Source: a bacterium D16-50 (lineage in GTDB: Bacteria; Bacillota; Clostridia; Lachnospirales; Lachnospiraceae). Taken from it: a stretch of 64,000 bases of DNA. Both the position numbers and the translations under genes were made by a program. Shown piece after piece: positions 17,611 through 26,894 of the stretch (its first letter is position 1; every line of letters begins with the position of its first letter). The notes under the pieces were generated by a model. It saw only the letters and a list, made by a program, of their open reading frames with translations. It did not search any database and was not told where the DNA came from. Location: contig RAZA01000014.1 of the NCBI GenBank assembly GCA_003612485.1, positions 1 through 64,000 of the forward strand, read 5' to 3'.

Positions 17611-18774
17611 ATGAAAGACATTCTTTTAAAGAAATTTGCGCAAGTGTTTGGAGATGCAGAGGGGGCGAAGGTTTACTTCGCGCCGGGCCGGGTCAACCTG
17701 ATTGGAGAACATACCGACTATAACGGGGGCCATGTATTCCCCTGTGCACTGACCATCGGCACCTATGGGGCTGCCCGGAAAAGGACGGACAATAAGCTCA
17801 GGTTCTATTCTATGAATTTTGAGAAGCTGGGCGTAATCGAGTCGTCGCTGGAGGAGCTGACTCCCTCTAAGGGGGCCGGGTGGACCAATTACCCCAAGGG
17901 GGTCATGTGGGCTTTTGGGGAGAGGGGCATGAAGATGTCTCAGGGCATGGATCTATTGCTTTTGGGCAATATTCCCAATGGATCCGGGCTTTCGTCATCG
18001 GCATCCGTGGAGGTGCTGACGGGATATATTTTGCGGGATTTCTTTGGCTATGAGGTGGAAAATCAGGATCTTGCCTTGATCGGCCAGTATTCGGAGAATC
18101 ATTTCAACATGGTCAACTGCGGCATTATGGATCAGTTTGCCATAGCCATGGGGAAAAAGGACTGCGCCATATTTTTAGACACGGCGGATCTGTCCTTTGA
18201 ATATGCGCCTATCGCGCTGAAGGGGGCCAAGATCGTCATTGCCAGCAGCAACAAAAAGCGGGGACTGGGGGACTCTAAGTACAACGAGCGCCGCAGTGAG
18301 TGCGAGACGGCGCTGGCGGAGCTTCAGCAGGAAGTAGAAATAAGCAGTCTTGGCGATTTGGACGAGGAGACCTTTGAAAAGCATAAGGAGGCAATACATA
18401 GCGATGTCCGCAGGAAGCGCGCGAAGCATGCGGTCTATGAGAACCGCCGCACCATCCGGGCGGTGGAGGCCCTGAAAAGAAATGATGTGGAGGAATTCGG
18501 ACGGCTGATGAATGCCTCCCATGTATCCCTCCGGGACGATTATGAGGTGACGGGCATGGAGCTGGACACTCTGGTGGAGGAGGCGTGGAAGATTCCCGGC
18601 GTCATAGGTTCCCGTATGACGGGGGCGGGCTTTGGCGGCTGTACGGTGAGCATCGTGAAGGATGATTCCATTGATGACTTTATAAAGCAGGTGGGAAAAG
18701 CTTATGAGGCCAAGATCGGCTATGCTGCGGACTTTTATGTGGTGGAGATCGGAGACGGCCCCGCGGAGCTGTGA
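17611..18774 (+). CDS. galK: Galactokinase
   Basis: A 387-residue GHMP kinase that phosphorylates galactose at C1, the first Leloir step. The family signature GRVNLIGEHTDYNGG lies at residues 27-41. The ATP loop GSGLSSSASVEV is near 128, and the third GHMP motif, GSRMTGAGFGGC, is near 338. NCGIMDQFA near 170 carries the catalytic Asp region. The start at ATG 17611 is preceded by GGAGGG with a short gap; the ORF extends further upstream without a binding site. It is followed by galT 197 bp later; the space between holds no gene, so the two are probably cotranscribed. Confidence 0.95.
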   Translation: MKDILLKKFAQVFGDAEGAKVYFAPGRVNLIGEHTDYNGGHVFPCALTIGTYGAARKRTDNKLRFYSMNFEKLGVIESSLEELTPSKGAGWTNYPKGVMWAFGERGMKMSQGMDLLLLGNIPNGSGLSSSASVEVLTGYILRDFFGYEVENQDLALIGQYSENHFNMVNCGIMDQFAIAMGKKDCAIFLDTADLSFEYAPIALKGAKIVIASSNKKRGLGDSKYNERRSECETALAELQQEVEISSLGDLDEETFEKHKEAIHSDVRRKRAKHAVYENRRTIRAVEALKRNDVEEFGRLMNASHVSLRDDYEVTGMELDTLVEEAWKIPGVIGSRMTGAGFGGCTVSIVKDDSIDDFIKQVGKAYEAKIGYAADFYVVEIGDGPAEL

Positions 18775-18971
18775 CGGTATAAGCTGTGCCGGCCATGGCT
18801 GTACGGAGGACGGGAAGCGGACGCCGCAGGATGGAAGTGTGGCCGCGGCGGGATGGTTTGAGCCGTAAGGGCAAGACCGCTGGGACTTTAAATCCCCAGA
18901 AACAGAAAGGATAGTAGCAAAAAGCAGGAGCAGCAAAAAAGGGCAGGAGCGTAAAACGGGGGCAGAAGAAA

Positions 18972-20489
18972 ATGACGATGATACAGACAGATATTAAAAA
19001 ATTGATTGGGTACGGAGTGCAGAGAGGGCTGGTGCCGGAGGAGGATGTGGTTTATACCGCCAATAAGCTGCTGGAGCTTTTCGGGCTTGAGGAGCTGGAG
19101 TGTGTATGCAGTGCGGACAAAGAGGCATCCTCTGTGCCGGAGAGCGAGCTGGAGGCGATTCTGGGCAGGATGTGTGATTATGCCTTTGAGAAGGGGCTGA
19201 TTGCCGAGAACAGCGTGACATATAGGGATTTGTTTGACACCAAGGTCATGGGCCTGCTGGTGCCCAGACCCAGCGAGGTGATCGGGAAATTCAAGGAACT
19301 ATATGCCCAGTCCCCTCAGGCGGCCACGGACTATTATTATAAGCTCAGTAAGGATTCCGACTATATCAGGAGATACCGCATCGTAAAGGATATGAAGTGG
19401 GTATCCCCTACCAAGTACGGCGATCTGGATATTACCGTCAATCTGTCCAAGCCGGAGAAGGATCCCAAGGCCATCGCCGCCGCCAAGAATGCAAAGCAGT
19501 CCGGCTATCCCAAATGTCTGCTCTGTCGGGAGAACGAGGGCTATGCGGGCCGCATCAACCATCCTGCCAGACAGAATCACCGAATCATTCCGGTGACTAT
19601 CAACGGCAGCCGCTGGGGATTTCAGTATTCGCCCTATGTATATTATAACGAGCACTGCATCGTGTTTAACTATGAACATATTCCGATGAAAATCGAGCAT
19701 GATACCTTCTGCAAGCTGTTTGACTTTGTGAAGCAGTTTCCCCATTATTTCGTGGGATCAAATGCGGATCTTCCTATTGTGGGGGGCTCCATCCTCAGCC
19801 ATGACCATTTTCAGGGCGGGCATTATGAGTTTGCCATGGCCAAGGCGCCAATAGAGAGGAGCTTTTCGGTTGCAGGCTTTGAGGATGTTGAGGCGGGGGT
19901 AGTGAACTGGCCCATGTCCGTTCTTCGGCTCAGGGGCGCCGATACAGACCGCATCATCGGGCTGGCGGACGTGATTTTGGAGAAATGGCGGGAGTATACG
20001 GACGAGGCGGCATTTGTCTATGCCTATACGGAGGGAGAGCCTCATAATACCATCACTCCCATCGCCAGAAAGCGGGACGGGGTGTATGAGCTGGATCTGG
20101 TGCTCCGCAACAATATCACTACTGAGGAGCATCCCCTTGGGGTGTATCACCCTCATGGAAAGCTGCATCATATTAAGAAGGAGAACATAGGTCTGATTGA
20201 GGTGATGGGCCTTGCAGTGCTGCCCGCCAGACTCAAGGACGAAATGGCGCAGCTGAAAAAGGCGATTTTGGCCGGGGAGGATCTGCGCGGGAATGAGACA
20301 TTGGAAAAGCATGCGGACTGGGTGGAGGAATTTATGCCCCGGTATGAAAAAATAGACGCTTCCAACATCGACCAGATTATACAGAAAGAAATCGGACTGG
20401 TGTTTATGGAGGTGCTGGAGGACGCCGGAGTATACAAGCGCACCCCGGAGGGGCAGGAGGCTCTTGATAGGTTCCTTAGAAGTCTGTGA
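18972..20489 (+). CDS. galT: UDP-glucose--hexose-1-phosphate uridylyltransferase (class II, Firmicutes type)
   Basis: A 505-residue enzyme that exchanges UMP between UDP-glucose and galactose-1-phosphate. It belongs to the longer Firmicutes-type GalT family, recognisable by CLLCRENEGYAGRINHPARQ near residue 180 and GSILSHDHFQGGHYEFAMA near 275, where the His-rich stretch carries the nucleotidylated active site. The N-terminal 110 residues are helical as in the family. Together with galK it gives galactose to glucose-1-phosphate conversion; galE is not in the window. The short EF-Tu-like gene follows 16 bp after the stop, suggesting read-through. Confidence 0.95.
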   Translation: MTMIQTDIKKLIGYGVQRGLVPEEDVVYTANKLLELFGLEELECVCSADKEASSVPESELEAILGRMCDYAFEKGLIAENSVTYRDLFDTKVMGLLVPRPSEVIGKFKELYAQSPQAATDYYYKLSKDSDYIRRYRIVKDMKWVSPTKYGDLDITVNLSKPEKDPKAIAAAKNAKQSGYPKCLLCRENEGYAGRINHPARQNHRIIPVTINGSRWGFQYSPYVYYNEHCIVFNYEHIPMKIEHDTFCKLFDFVKQFPHYFVGSNADLPIVGGSILSHDHFQGGHYEFAMAKAPIERSFSVAGFEDVEAGVVNWPMSVLRLRGADTDRIIGLADVILEKWREYTDEAAFVYAYTEGEPHNTITPIARKRDGVYELDLVLRNNITTEEHPLGVYHPHGKLHHIKKENIGLIEVMGLAVLPARLKDEMAQLKKAILAGEDLRGNETLEKHADWVEEFMPRYEKIDASNIDQIIQKEIGLVFMEVLEDAGVYKRTPEGQEALDRFLRSL

Positions 20490-20505
20490 GACAGCGGAGG
20501 GAAAA

Positions 20506-20874
20506 GTGGGACTATTTGATATATTCAAGAAAAAGCCGGTTGACGGCACATACCGCAGAGATGAGTCCGGCGCAGGATTTGCGCAGGAGGGGGTATACAG
20601 CGATCCGGAGCGGTTTTGTATCGTGGTGGAGGATGTGTTCAGTATCACCGGAAGAGGCACGGTGATCACCGGGCAGATCAGATCCGGCCGTGTAGCGGTG
20701 GGGGACAGGGTCACTCTGAAGCGGTTGGACGGAAGCGTCAGAGAGGTGAACATAGGCGGCATAGAAATGTTTCGCAGGATGCTGGACAAGGCCGAAAAGG
20801 GAGATAATGTGGGGATACTGCTGCGGGGCTTGGAAAAAAGCGATGTGGGAAGAGGGGATATTCTGGAGAGGTAA
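20506..20874 (+). CDS. Orphan EF-Tu domain II-like protein
   Basis: A 122-residue protein. After a short basic N-terminus (LFDIFKKKPVDG) it is essentially one beta-barrel matching translation-factor domain II. It has FCIVVEDVFSITGRGTVITG near residues 35-54, then GQIRSGRVAVGDRVTL and a GLEKSDVGRGDIL end. There is no GTPase domain. Such stand-alone barrels occur in Firmicutes, with no role established that I know of. I took GTG 20506, preceded by GGAGGG 5 nt upstream; the ORF extends upstream into the end of galT. The metallophosphoesterase starts 2 bp after its stop, so the two are translationally linked. Confidence 0.75.
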   Translation: MGLFDIFKKKPVDGTYRRDESGAGFAQEGVYSDPERFCIVVEDVFSITGRGTVITGQIRSGRVAVGDRVTLKRLDGSVREVNIGGIEMFRRMLDKAEKGDNVGILLRGLEKSDVGRGDILER

Positions 20875-20876
20875 CT

Positions 20877-21737
20877 ATGGCAAGATATGCATTGATCAGT
20901 GACATTCATGGAAATTTTAAGGCTCTTGAAGCGTTTTTGGAGTATATCCAAGGGAATCCCGTGGACGGAATCATCAGTCTGGGGGATTATGTGACGGACG
21001 GCCCTTATCCCGAAAAAATCATGGAGCTTCTGTATGGAATGAGAGAAAGATATGTCTGCCACATGATCCGGGGCAATAGGGAGGACTATCTGCTTGACAA
21101 TGTGAATAACAAAGAGGGGTGGAAGCCCTCCTCTGCCAACGGGACACTGTATTATACTCTTCTGAGCCTGAGCAAAAGGGATATGGAATTCTTCGCCTCC
21201 CTCCCCACGGAGCGGGAGGTGGTCATAGAGGGTTGCCCCCCGCTGTATATCTGCCACGGCACGCCGGGCAGGGTGCGGGGAAATGTTCAATGGGAAGAGG
21301 GGCTGAAGGAAAAAATCCTGAGGGAGCTGCCCCGGCCCTATGACTATCTCTTGGGCGGACACAGCCATCATCAAGAAATAGAGCGGCATGGGGGAAAGAC
21401 TTATATAAATCCGGGTTCTCTGGGATTCGCCATGGACGGCGTGGGAAAGCACGGACAGTTTGCGGTGCTGACGGGGGACGGGGAAGGCTGGAGGACGGAA
21501 TTTCTGAGCATTCCCTATGACGTTTCGGCGTATCTTGAGGCCTTTGCGGTCAGCGGCGTGGACGAGATCGGCATGACCTTGAACAAAGCGGTGAAAAAAA
21601 GCCTTGTGACCGGTGTGAATTATTTCTTCCGCTGCATTCAGGCCATGGAGGAGGAAGCCAAAAATGTGGGAGCGGGCTCTATGGCAGAACTGCCGGAGGC
21701 GGCGTGGGAGCTGCTGGCAGAGAGGTTTGGGCTGTGA
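20877..21737 (+). CDS. Metallophosphoesterase family protein
   Basis: A 286-residue protein with a complete calcineurin-like phosphoesterase core: SDIHGN at residues 8-13, LGDYVTDG near 38, GNRED near 65, ICHGTPGR near 125 and GGHSHH near 161. These supply the two metal sites. The mid-section is helical, and there is no signal peptide, so it is cytoplasmic. Substrates of this subfamily include phosphodiesters and nucleotides; none can be assigned here. It lies between the EF-Tu-like gene (2-bp gap) and a radical SAM gene (41-bp gap), in one apparent operon following galT. Confidence 0.85.
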   Translation: MARYALISDIHGNFKALEAFLEYIQGNPVDGIISLGDYVTDGPYPEKIMELLYGMRERYVCHMIRGNREDYLLDNVNNKEGWKPSSANGTLYYTLLSLSKRDMEFFASLPTEREVVIEGCPPLYICHGTPGRVRGNVQWEEGLKEKILRELPRPYDYLLGGHSHHQEIERHGGKTYINPGSLGFAMDGVGKHGQFAVLTGDGEGWRTEFLSIPYDVSAYLEAFAVSGVDEIGMTLNKAVKKSLVTGVNYFFRCIQAMEEEAKNVGAGSMAELPEAAWELLAERFGL

Positions 21738-21778
21738 GCGCCGGGAGCTTTGGGGCAGGGTGAAGGAGGAAATCTGAC

Positions 21779-23626
21779 ATGAAGTTCTTGCTGGCAGCCA
21801 TAAACGCCAAATATATACATTCCAACCCTGCCGTCTACAGCCTGAGGGCTTACGCGGGAGAGGGGCTGCGGCAATATGTGGAGCTGGCAGAATACACCAT
21901 CAATCAGCCTATGGAGGAAATTCTGGCGGACATTTACCGCAGACGACCTGAGGTTATAGGCTTTTCCTGCTATATCTGGAACTGGAGGCTGATTCAGGAG
22001 CTTCTTTGGGAGCTGCCCAAGCTGCTGCCAAAGACGAGGCTCTGGCTGGGAGGCCCGGAGGCCACCTACGGCGCGGATGTTATTTTGGGCAAATACCCTT
22101 GGCTGTCGGGCATTATGGTGGGGGAAGGGGAGGAGACCTTCAAAGAACTGCTGGAGTATTATGTGAATTCAGAGAAGGCAGAAGAATCTTCTTATACAGC
22201 CTTGACAGAGCCGGAAAAGGACTATATGCAGGAGAAGCCTTGTGTGCAGAAGAGGCTCCGGGAGATTTCCGGACTGTGCCTGCCCACAGGCTATACCGGG
22301 CAGCGGGGGCTCATGGACATGAACAGCATTCCCTTTTTGTATGATGATCTTTCCGTATTTCAAAATAGGATCATCTACTATGAGAGCAGCAGAGGATGCC
22401 CCTTTTGCTGCAGCTATTGCCTATCCTCCGTTGAGAAGCCGGTGCGGGTTCGTGACATTGGTGTCGTAAAAAGGGAGCTTCAGTTTTTCCTCGACAACAG
22501 AGTGAAGCAGGTGAAGTTTGTGGACAGAACCTTTAACTGCCATCATGCCCATGCCATGGCGGTTTGGCGGTACATACAAACACATGACAATGGTGTCACT
22601 AACTTCCACTTCGAGATTTCCGCGGATATTCTGCAGGAGGACGAGCTTGCTCTTTTGCGGGAAATGCGTCCGGGGCTGGTGCAGCTGGAGATAGGGGTTC
22701 AGTCTGCCAATCCGCAGACGCTGGCAGCGATTCACCGCAGTCCGGATCTGGAGAGGCTGGAGAGGGCCGTGGCCGCCATTGGCAGGGGAAGCAACATTCA
22801 CCAGCATTTGGATCTGATTGCAGGCCTTCCCTATGAAGACTTTGAGAGCTTTGGGAAATCCTTCGACCGGGTGTACCGTATGAGGCCCCATCAGCTGCAG
22901 CTTGGCTTTCTGAAGGTGCTGAGGGGATCCGAAATGTGGGAGCGGGCCGGAGAATACGGGATCCGCTGTCTGGAACAGCCTCCTTACGAGGTGCTTTGCA
23001 CCCGCTGGCTTTCCTACGAGGAGGTGCTGCGGCTGAAGGGGATCGAGGAGATGGTGGAGACTTATTATAACAGTATGCAGTTCACCCATACGCTGCCGTT
23101 TCTGGAGAAAGCCTTTTCGGGGCCCTTTGCCATGTATGAGGCTCTGGCGGACTTTTATAGGGAAAGGGGCTGTTTTGGCGCTAATCCGGCCAGAAGTTAC
23201 CGTTACCGGCTGCTGCTTGACTTTGCATCCCGGCGGGACGGGGCCAGAGAGGCGGTTTATAGGGAGCTTCTGACCTATGACATGTATCTGAGGGAAAATC
23301 TCAAGAGCAGGCCGGAATTTGCCCATGACTTAAAAGATTACAAAGAAGAGATCAGTTCGTTTTACAAAAAAGAGGCGGCGGAGCGCAGGTTTCTGGATGG
23401 CTATGAGGGATGTGACTGGAAACAGCTCAGCAGGATGACCCATCTGGAGCCTTTTGCCTATCCGGTTTGGGATATGCCTAAGCTGCTGGAAGGATATGAC
23501 GACATAGAAGCCATGGAACCCGAAGGCGGCTTCGCGCTGTTTGACTATGGAAAGCGCAATCCCCTGAATTATGAAGCAAAAACTTGGCAGTTTGCGGTGA
23601 TGAGGGGGGAGGAAAGTCAGGGATAA
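21779..23626 (+). CDS. B12-binding domain radical SAM protein (DUF4080-type)
   Basis: A 615-residue protein. Residues 1-130 form a cobalamin-binding-like Rossmann domain (LLAAINAKYIHSNPAVYSLR, then EVIGFSCYIWN and LGGPEATYGA). A radical SAM core follows, with the cluster cysteines in RGCPFCCSYCLSS near residue 203 and FVDRTFNC, EISADIL and LEIGVQSAN strands. The C-terminal 200 residues resemble the DUF4080 extension. The product is unknown; enzymes of this architecture do methylations or ring rearrangements, often on tRNA or natural products. AAGGAGG lies 10 nt before the ATG. No peptide substrate gene is visible nearby. It ends in front of a bidirectional terminator. Confidence 0.85.
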   Translation: MKFLLAAINAKYIHSNPAVYSLRAYAGEGLRQYVELAEYTINQPMEEILADIYRRRPEVIGFSCYIWNWRLIQELLWELPKLLPKTRLWLGGPEATYGADVILGKYPWLSGIMVGEGEETFKELLEYYVNSEKAEESSYTALTEPEKDYMQEKPCVQKRLREISGLCLPTGYTGQRGLMDMNSIPFLYDDLSVFQNRIIYYESSRGCPFCCSYCLSSVEKPVRVRDIGVVKRELQFFLDNRVKQVKFVDRTFNCHHAHAMAVWRYIQTHDNGVTNFHFEISADILQEDELALLREMRPGLVQLEIGVQSANPQTLAAIHRSPDLERLERAVAAIGRGSNIHQHLDLIAGLPYEDFESFGKSFDRVYRMRPHQLQLGFLKVLRGSEMWERAGEYGIRCLEQPPYEVLCTRWLSYEEVLRLKGIEEMVETYYNSMQFTHTLPFLEKAFSGPFAMYEALADFYRERGCFGANPARSYRYRLLLDFASRRDGAREAVYRELLTYDMYLRENLKSRPEFAHDLKDYKEEISSFYKKEAAERRFLDGYEGCDWKQLSRMTHLEPFAYPVWDMPKLLEGYDDIEAMEPEGGFALFDYGKRNPLNYEAKTWQFAVMRGEESQG

Positions 23627-23659
23627 TGGCTCAGAGCTGCCTCTGGGCAAAATCAGTCA

Positions 23660-23683
23660 GGAGCCGCCTTGCAGGGCGGCTCC
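23660..23683. terminator. Bidirectional terminator between radical SAM gene and MFS gene
   Basis: GGAGCCGCC (23660-23668) pairs with GGCGGCTCC (23675-23683), followed by TTTT on the plus strand. It lies in the 68-bp gap between convergent genes. Confidence 0.8.
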
Positions 23684-23694
23684 TTTTAGCTGCA

Positions 23695-25038
23695 TTAATC
23701 ATCCATGTCCTCGAAGGCGTCCAGCCCCTTCTTGGCCTCCGCCTTGCTGTCTCCGTGACGGACGAAGTACATTGTGACGAAGCTGAGCATAACGAACAGG
23801 GCGGCATAGGGGAAGAGGATCTGGTAGCTGATGCTTTTCATCAGGGAGCCTGCTATTACGGGCGTGACTACCTGGGCCAGCATGGAGGCGGTATAATAGT
23901 ACCCGGTGAATTTGCCCACGTCGCTGCCCCGGCACATCTCCACCACCATGGGCAGGGAATTTACGTTGATGGCCGCCCATGCAAGGCCTACCAGAGCAAA
24001 GGCGGCGTACATGATCAGGTTGATGGAGGAAAACAGCGTGGTTAAGAAGAAACCTGAGACAAAACATGCCGCCAATAGGAGAATGCCGGCCAGAATGGTT
24101 TTTTTCCTGCCGATTTTGGAAGCGATGATGCCTATGGGTATATAGGACAGAATGGCGCCTCCCGTGGCTACCATCAGGCAGGTGGACGCGCCCCCCAGAC
24201 CCTCGCCCATGACCTCAGAGATATAGGTGGTAAACCAGGTAGTGACTCCGTTGTAGCCGATGAACCAAAGCGCGATGGACGCCAGCAGAAACCGCAGGCT
24301 GCGCTTTACCGGAAGGGGCAGGACTTCGCTGCCGCCGGGGATGTTCTGGGCGAGATTCCATTCGGGATGCTTTGCCTCCAATTCCTGATTTTTGGCAGCC
24401 AGCTTGGGCTCCCGGATGGTCAGCAGCAATACGGTGACGGCTGCGGCCATGATCAAGGAGACAATGACGAACAAGGGCTGGTAATTTACATGAGCCAGAT
24501 CCGCCACCTTGGAGGTAGGGTACAGCAGGGCGGCAAGAGCCAGATAGAGAATGCCTCCTACGGCGCCCATGAGGTTGATCACGGCGTTTGCCTTGCTGCG
24601 CAGGGGCTTTGGGGTCACGTCCGGCATCAGGGCCACGGCAGGGGAACGGTAGATGCCCATGGCGATCAGGAGAAGCCCCAGAGTCACCACGAAGGCGGCC
24701 AGCTTGAAGGGGGCGGCTTCTCTGGAGTAGCTGTTGTCCAGCACGGGCAGCAGGTTCATCAGAATCACCGCCCCTGCGGTGCCGGCCAGAATATAAGGGG
24801 TCCGGCGGCCCAGCCTGCCGCGGGTCCTGTCGGAGAGCCCTCCGAAAAGCGGCAATAGGAATAGGGCCAGAATATTGTCAGCGGCCATGATGGCGCCGGT
24901 CAGGGACTCGTCCATGCCGAAGGTTTTTTTCAGTATCAAAGGCACTACGCTGTCATACATTTGCCAGAAGGAGCATATGGACAGAAACGCCAGCCCCACC
25001 AGAATGGTACGTTTGTTGTTCAACTTTAATTCGTTCAT
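23695..25038 (-). CDS. MFS transporter, SLC45/sugar-type
   Basis: A 447-residue integral membrane protein with about twelve hydrophobic segments. The MFS loop 2-3 signature is GGLSDRTRGRLGRRTPY near residues 64-80, with a degenerate copy GIIASKIGRKKT near 305. The N-terminus (FLSICSFWQMYDSVVPLIL) resembles SLC45/GPH-like sugar carriers. Substrate is unknown; a disaccharide or glycoside is plausible given nearby carbohydrate genes. The start at 25038 follows AGGAGGGG; an upstream ATG in frame has none. It is divergent from nspC, with a 277-bp shared region. Confidence 0.8.
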   Translation of the reverse strand: MNELKLNNKRTILVGLAFLSICSFWQMYDSVVPLILKKTFGMDESLTGAIMAADNILALFLLPLFGGLSDRTRGRLGRRTPYILAGTAGAVILMNLLPVLDNSYSREAAPFKLAAFVVTLGLLLIAMGIYRSPAVALMPDVTPKPLRSKANAVINLMGAVGGILYLALAALLYPTSKVADLAHVNYQPLFVIVSLIMAAAVTVLLLTIREPKLAAKNQELEAKHPEWNLAQNIPGGSEVLPLPVKRSLRFLLASIALWFIGYNGVTTWFTTYISEVMGEGLGGASTCLMVATGGAILSYIPIGIIASKIGRKKTILAGILLLAACFVSGFFLTTLFSSINLIMYAAFALVGLAWAAINVNSLPMVVEMCRGSDVGKFTGYYYTASMLAQVVTPVIAGSLMKSISYQILFPYAALFVMLSFVTMYFVRHGDSKAEAKKGLDAFEDMDD

Positions 25039-25197
25039 TGGATTTCCCCTCCTTTTTGGTGCGCCCGCGGCGGCCTGCCGCGGAACGGTCAACGGAAAAG
25101 ACGAAAACAGGAAGCTGATGCTAGGAAACGGTCTTTTTTCTCATACATTCAGTTTAAAGGATAGGAGGAGGGAAAGCAATAGGGAAAGAGGAAAGAG

Positions 25198-25226
25198 TTG
25201 ACAGGATTTGCGGGGAAGGCTATAGT
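25198..25226 (+). promoter_or_regulatory. Sigma-A-type promoter for nspC
   Basis: TTGACA (25198-25203), 17-nt spacer, TATAGT (25221-25226), about 90 bp before the nspC start. The rest of the divergent region 25039-25315 contains no gene. Confidence 0.7.
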
Positions 25227-25315
25227 AGCAGAGGGGAGGAGCCCAAGGCAAGAAGGGTTTTCCTTTTGACAGACAAAGGAGCATTTGCGGCATAGAAACA
25301 GATAAGGAGACTGCC

Positions 25316-26482
25316 ATGGTTTTTTCGGAACTGCCCACGCCCTGCTATGTGGTGGACGAGGCCTTGATAGAGAGAAATCTGGAGGTGTTAAAGGGGGTCA
25401 TGGAACGGACGGGGGCCAAAATTCTTCTGGCCCAGAAGGCGTTTTCCATGTATGCTCTATACCCTATGATGGGAGAATATTTAAGCGGAGCCGCTGCCAG
25501 CGGGCTTTACGAGGCAAGACTGTGCGCCGAGGAGATGGTGAGGCCCATGGAGCAGCGAGGCAGGGCGCTGGAAAATCATGTTTTTTCCCCGGCCTATAAA
25601 AGTGAAGAGTTTGATGAGATACTGAAGTTTGGCGATCATATTGTATTCAATTCATGGCGGCAGGTGGAGCGGTTCGGCCCGCGGGCTAAGGCGGCGGGGA
25701 AGAGCATCGGGCTGCGCGTCAACCCGGAATGCTCCACTCAGGAGGATCATGCCATCTATGATCCCTGTGCGCCGGGATCCCGTCTGGGAGTGACGAAGGA
25801 GAATTTTCTGAGGGGATGGGAGGCAGTTGCCGGGCAGGGCGCGGTGGACGGACTGCATTTCCACACCCTCTGCGAACAGAATGCCGACGCGCTGGAGAGA
25901 ACGCTTGAGGCGGTGGAGGAGAAGTTCGGCAGATACCTCAAGGGTATGAGCTGGATCAACTTCGGCGGCGGTCATCATATCACCCGGAAGGACTACGATC
26001 TGCCCAGACTGGAGCGATGCATCAGGAAAATGCAGGAAAAATACGGCCTTACGGTGTATCTGGAGCCGGGGGAGGCGGTGGCGCTGAATGCGGGATACCT
26101 GATTGCGAAGGTATTGGAGTTGGTGCATAACGGGATGGATATAGCCATTCTGGACACATCTGCCGCCTGCCATATGCCGGATGTGCTGGAGATGCCCTAT
26201 AGGCCTCCGCTGCAGGGAAGCGGCCTGCCCGGAGAAAAGCCGTATACGTATCGTCTTGGAGGGCCTACATGTTTAGCGGGGGATATCATAGGGGATTATT
26301 CCTTTTCCGCCCCGCTCAAGGAGGGAGATCGGCTGGTGTTTGAGGACATGGCCATTTACTCTATGGTGAAAAACAATACCTTCAACGGAATGCCTCTGCC
26401 TGCCATCACGGTCAGGAGGAAAGACGGCGAGTATGAAATCATCAAGAAATTCGGTTATGAGGATTTCAAGGGAAGGCTATGA
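25316..26482 (+). CDS. nspC: Carboxynorspermidine decarboxylase
   Basis: A 388-residue PLP-dependent fold-III decarboxylase that makes spermidine or norspermidine from the carboxy form, the last step of the alternative polyamine route. The N-terminus LPTPCYVVDEALIERN is characteristic. The PLP lysine lies in LLAQKAFSMY near residue 43. HTLCEQNADALERT near 182, FGGGHHIT near 220 and YLEPGEA near 246 are NspC signatures. The C-terminal GPTCLAGD carries the catalytic Cys region. AAGGAG is 7 nt before the ATG. No carboxynorspermidine synthase gene is adjacent; aguA and aguB, which make putrescine, lie 2.6 kb downstream. Confidence 0.93.
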   Translation: MVFSELPTPCYVVDEALIERNLEVLKGVMERTGAKILLAQKAFSMYALYPMMGEYLSGAAASGLYEARLCAEEMVRPMEQRGRALENHVFSPAYKSEEFDEILKFGDHIVFNSWRQVERFGPRAKAAGKSIGLRVNPECSTQEDHAIYDPCAPGSRLGVTKENFLRGWEAVAGQGAVDGLHFHTLCEQNADALERTLEAVEEKFGRYLKGMSWINFGGGHHITRKDYDLPRLERCIRKMQEKYGLTVYLEPGEAVALNAGYLIAKVLELVHNGMDIAILDTSAACHMPDVLEMPYRPPLQGSGLPGEKPYTYRLGGPTCLAGDIIGDYSFSAPLKEGDRLVFEDMAIYSMVKNNTFNGMPLPAITVRRKDGEYEIIKKFGYEDFKGRL

Positions 26483-26527
26483 GGGATGAGGGGCGTTTCG
26501 TGAGAATCTCAGACCGGGCCCCAAAAC

Positions 26528-26556
26528 CAAGAACCCCGCCATAAGCGGGGTTCTTG
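26528..26556. terminator. Strong hairpin after nspC
   Basis: CAAGAACCCCGC (26528-26539) pairs with GCGGGGTTCTTG (26545-26556) around a 5-nt loop. The downstream tail is ACAAAAGG, so a plus-strand U-run is missing; still, it is the best terminator candidate for nspC. The remaining 26557-26894 is AT-rich without a supportable gene. GCCCTTCAA (26782-26790) and TTGAAGGGC (26842-26850) form another inverted repeat before the sigma gene. Confidence 0.6.
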
Positions 26557-26894
26557 ACAAAAGGAGTATTGAGAAAAACATGAAAGAATATATGTAAAAC
26601 TGCCTTGGCAGTGATGCTGTTAGGCGAAGCTGACAGAACTCCAACAATGCTTGTTAAAATCCAACAGCCTCTTTGTTTATGTATCTATCATAACTTGAAA
26701 ATGTGTCTAAAGTTTGACCTTAGGCTTAAGGAATTATAAAAACTCTTAAAAAATCTTCAGAACGGACGGGCAGCCTTGGGCGCCCTTCAAAAAATTCTAA
26801 AAAACAGTGAATCCCGGAGAAAGTTATTACAATGTCTTATTGAAGGGCAAAAAAATTGCCGCTTCAACAGACGTCTAAAGAAGTGGGGAAAGGA

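Noticed and set aside
19758..21452. A 564-codon open frame on the minus strand opposite galT and following genes
   Set aside because: It lies antisense to well-recognised genes, shows no family motifs, and follows from G/C-rich third positions.
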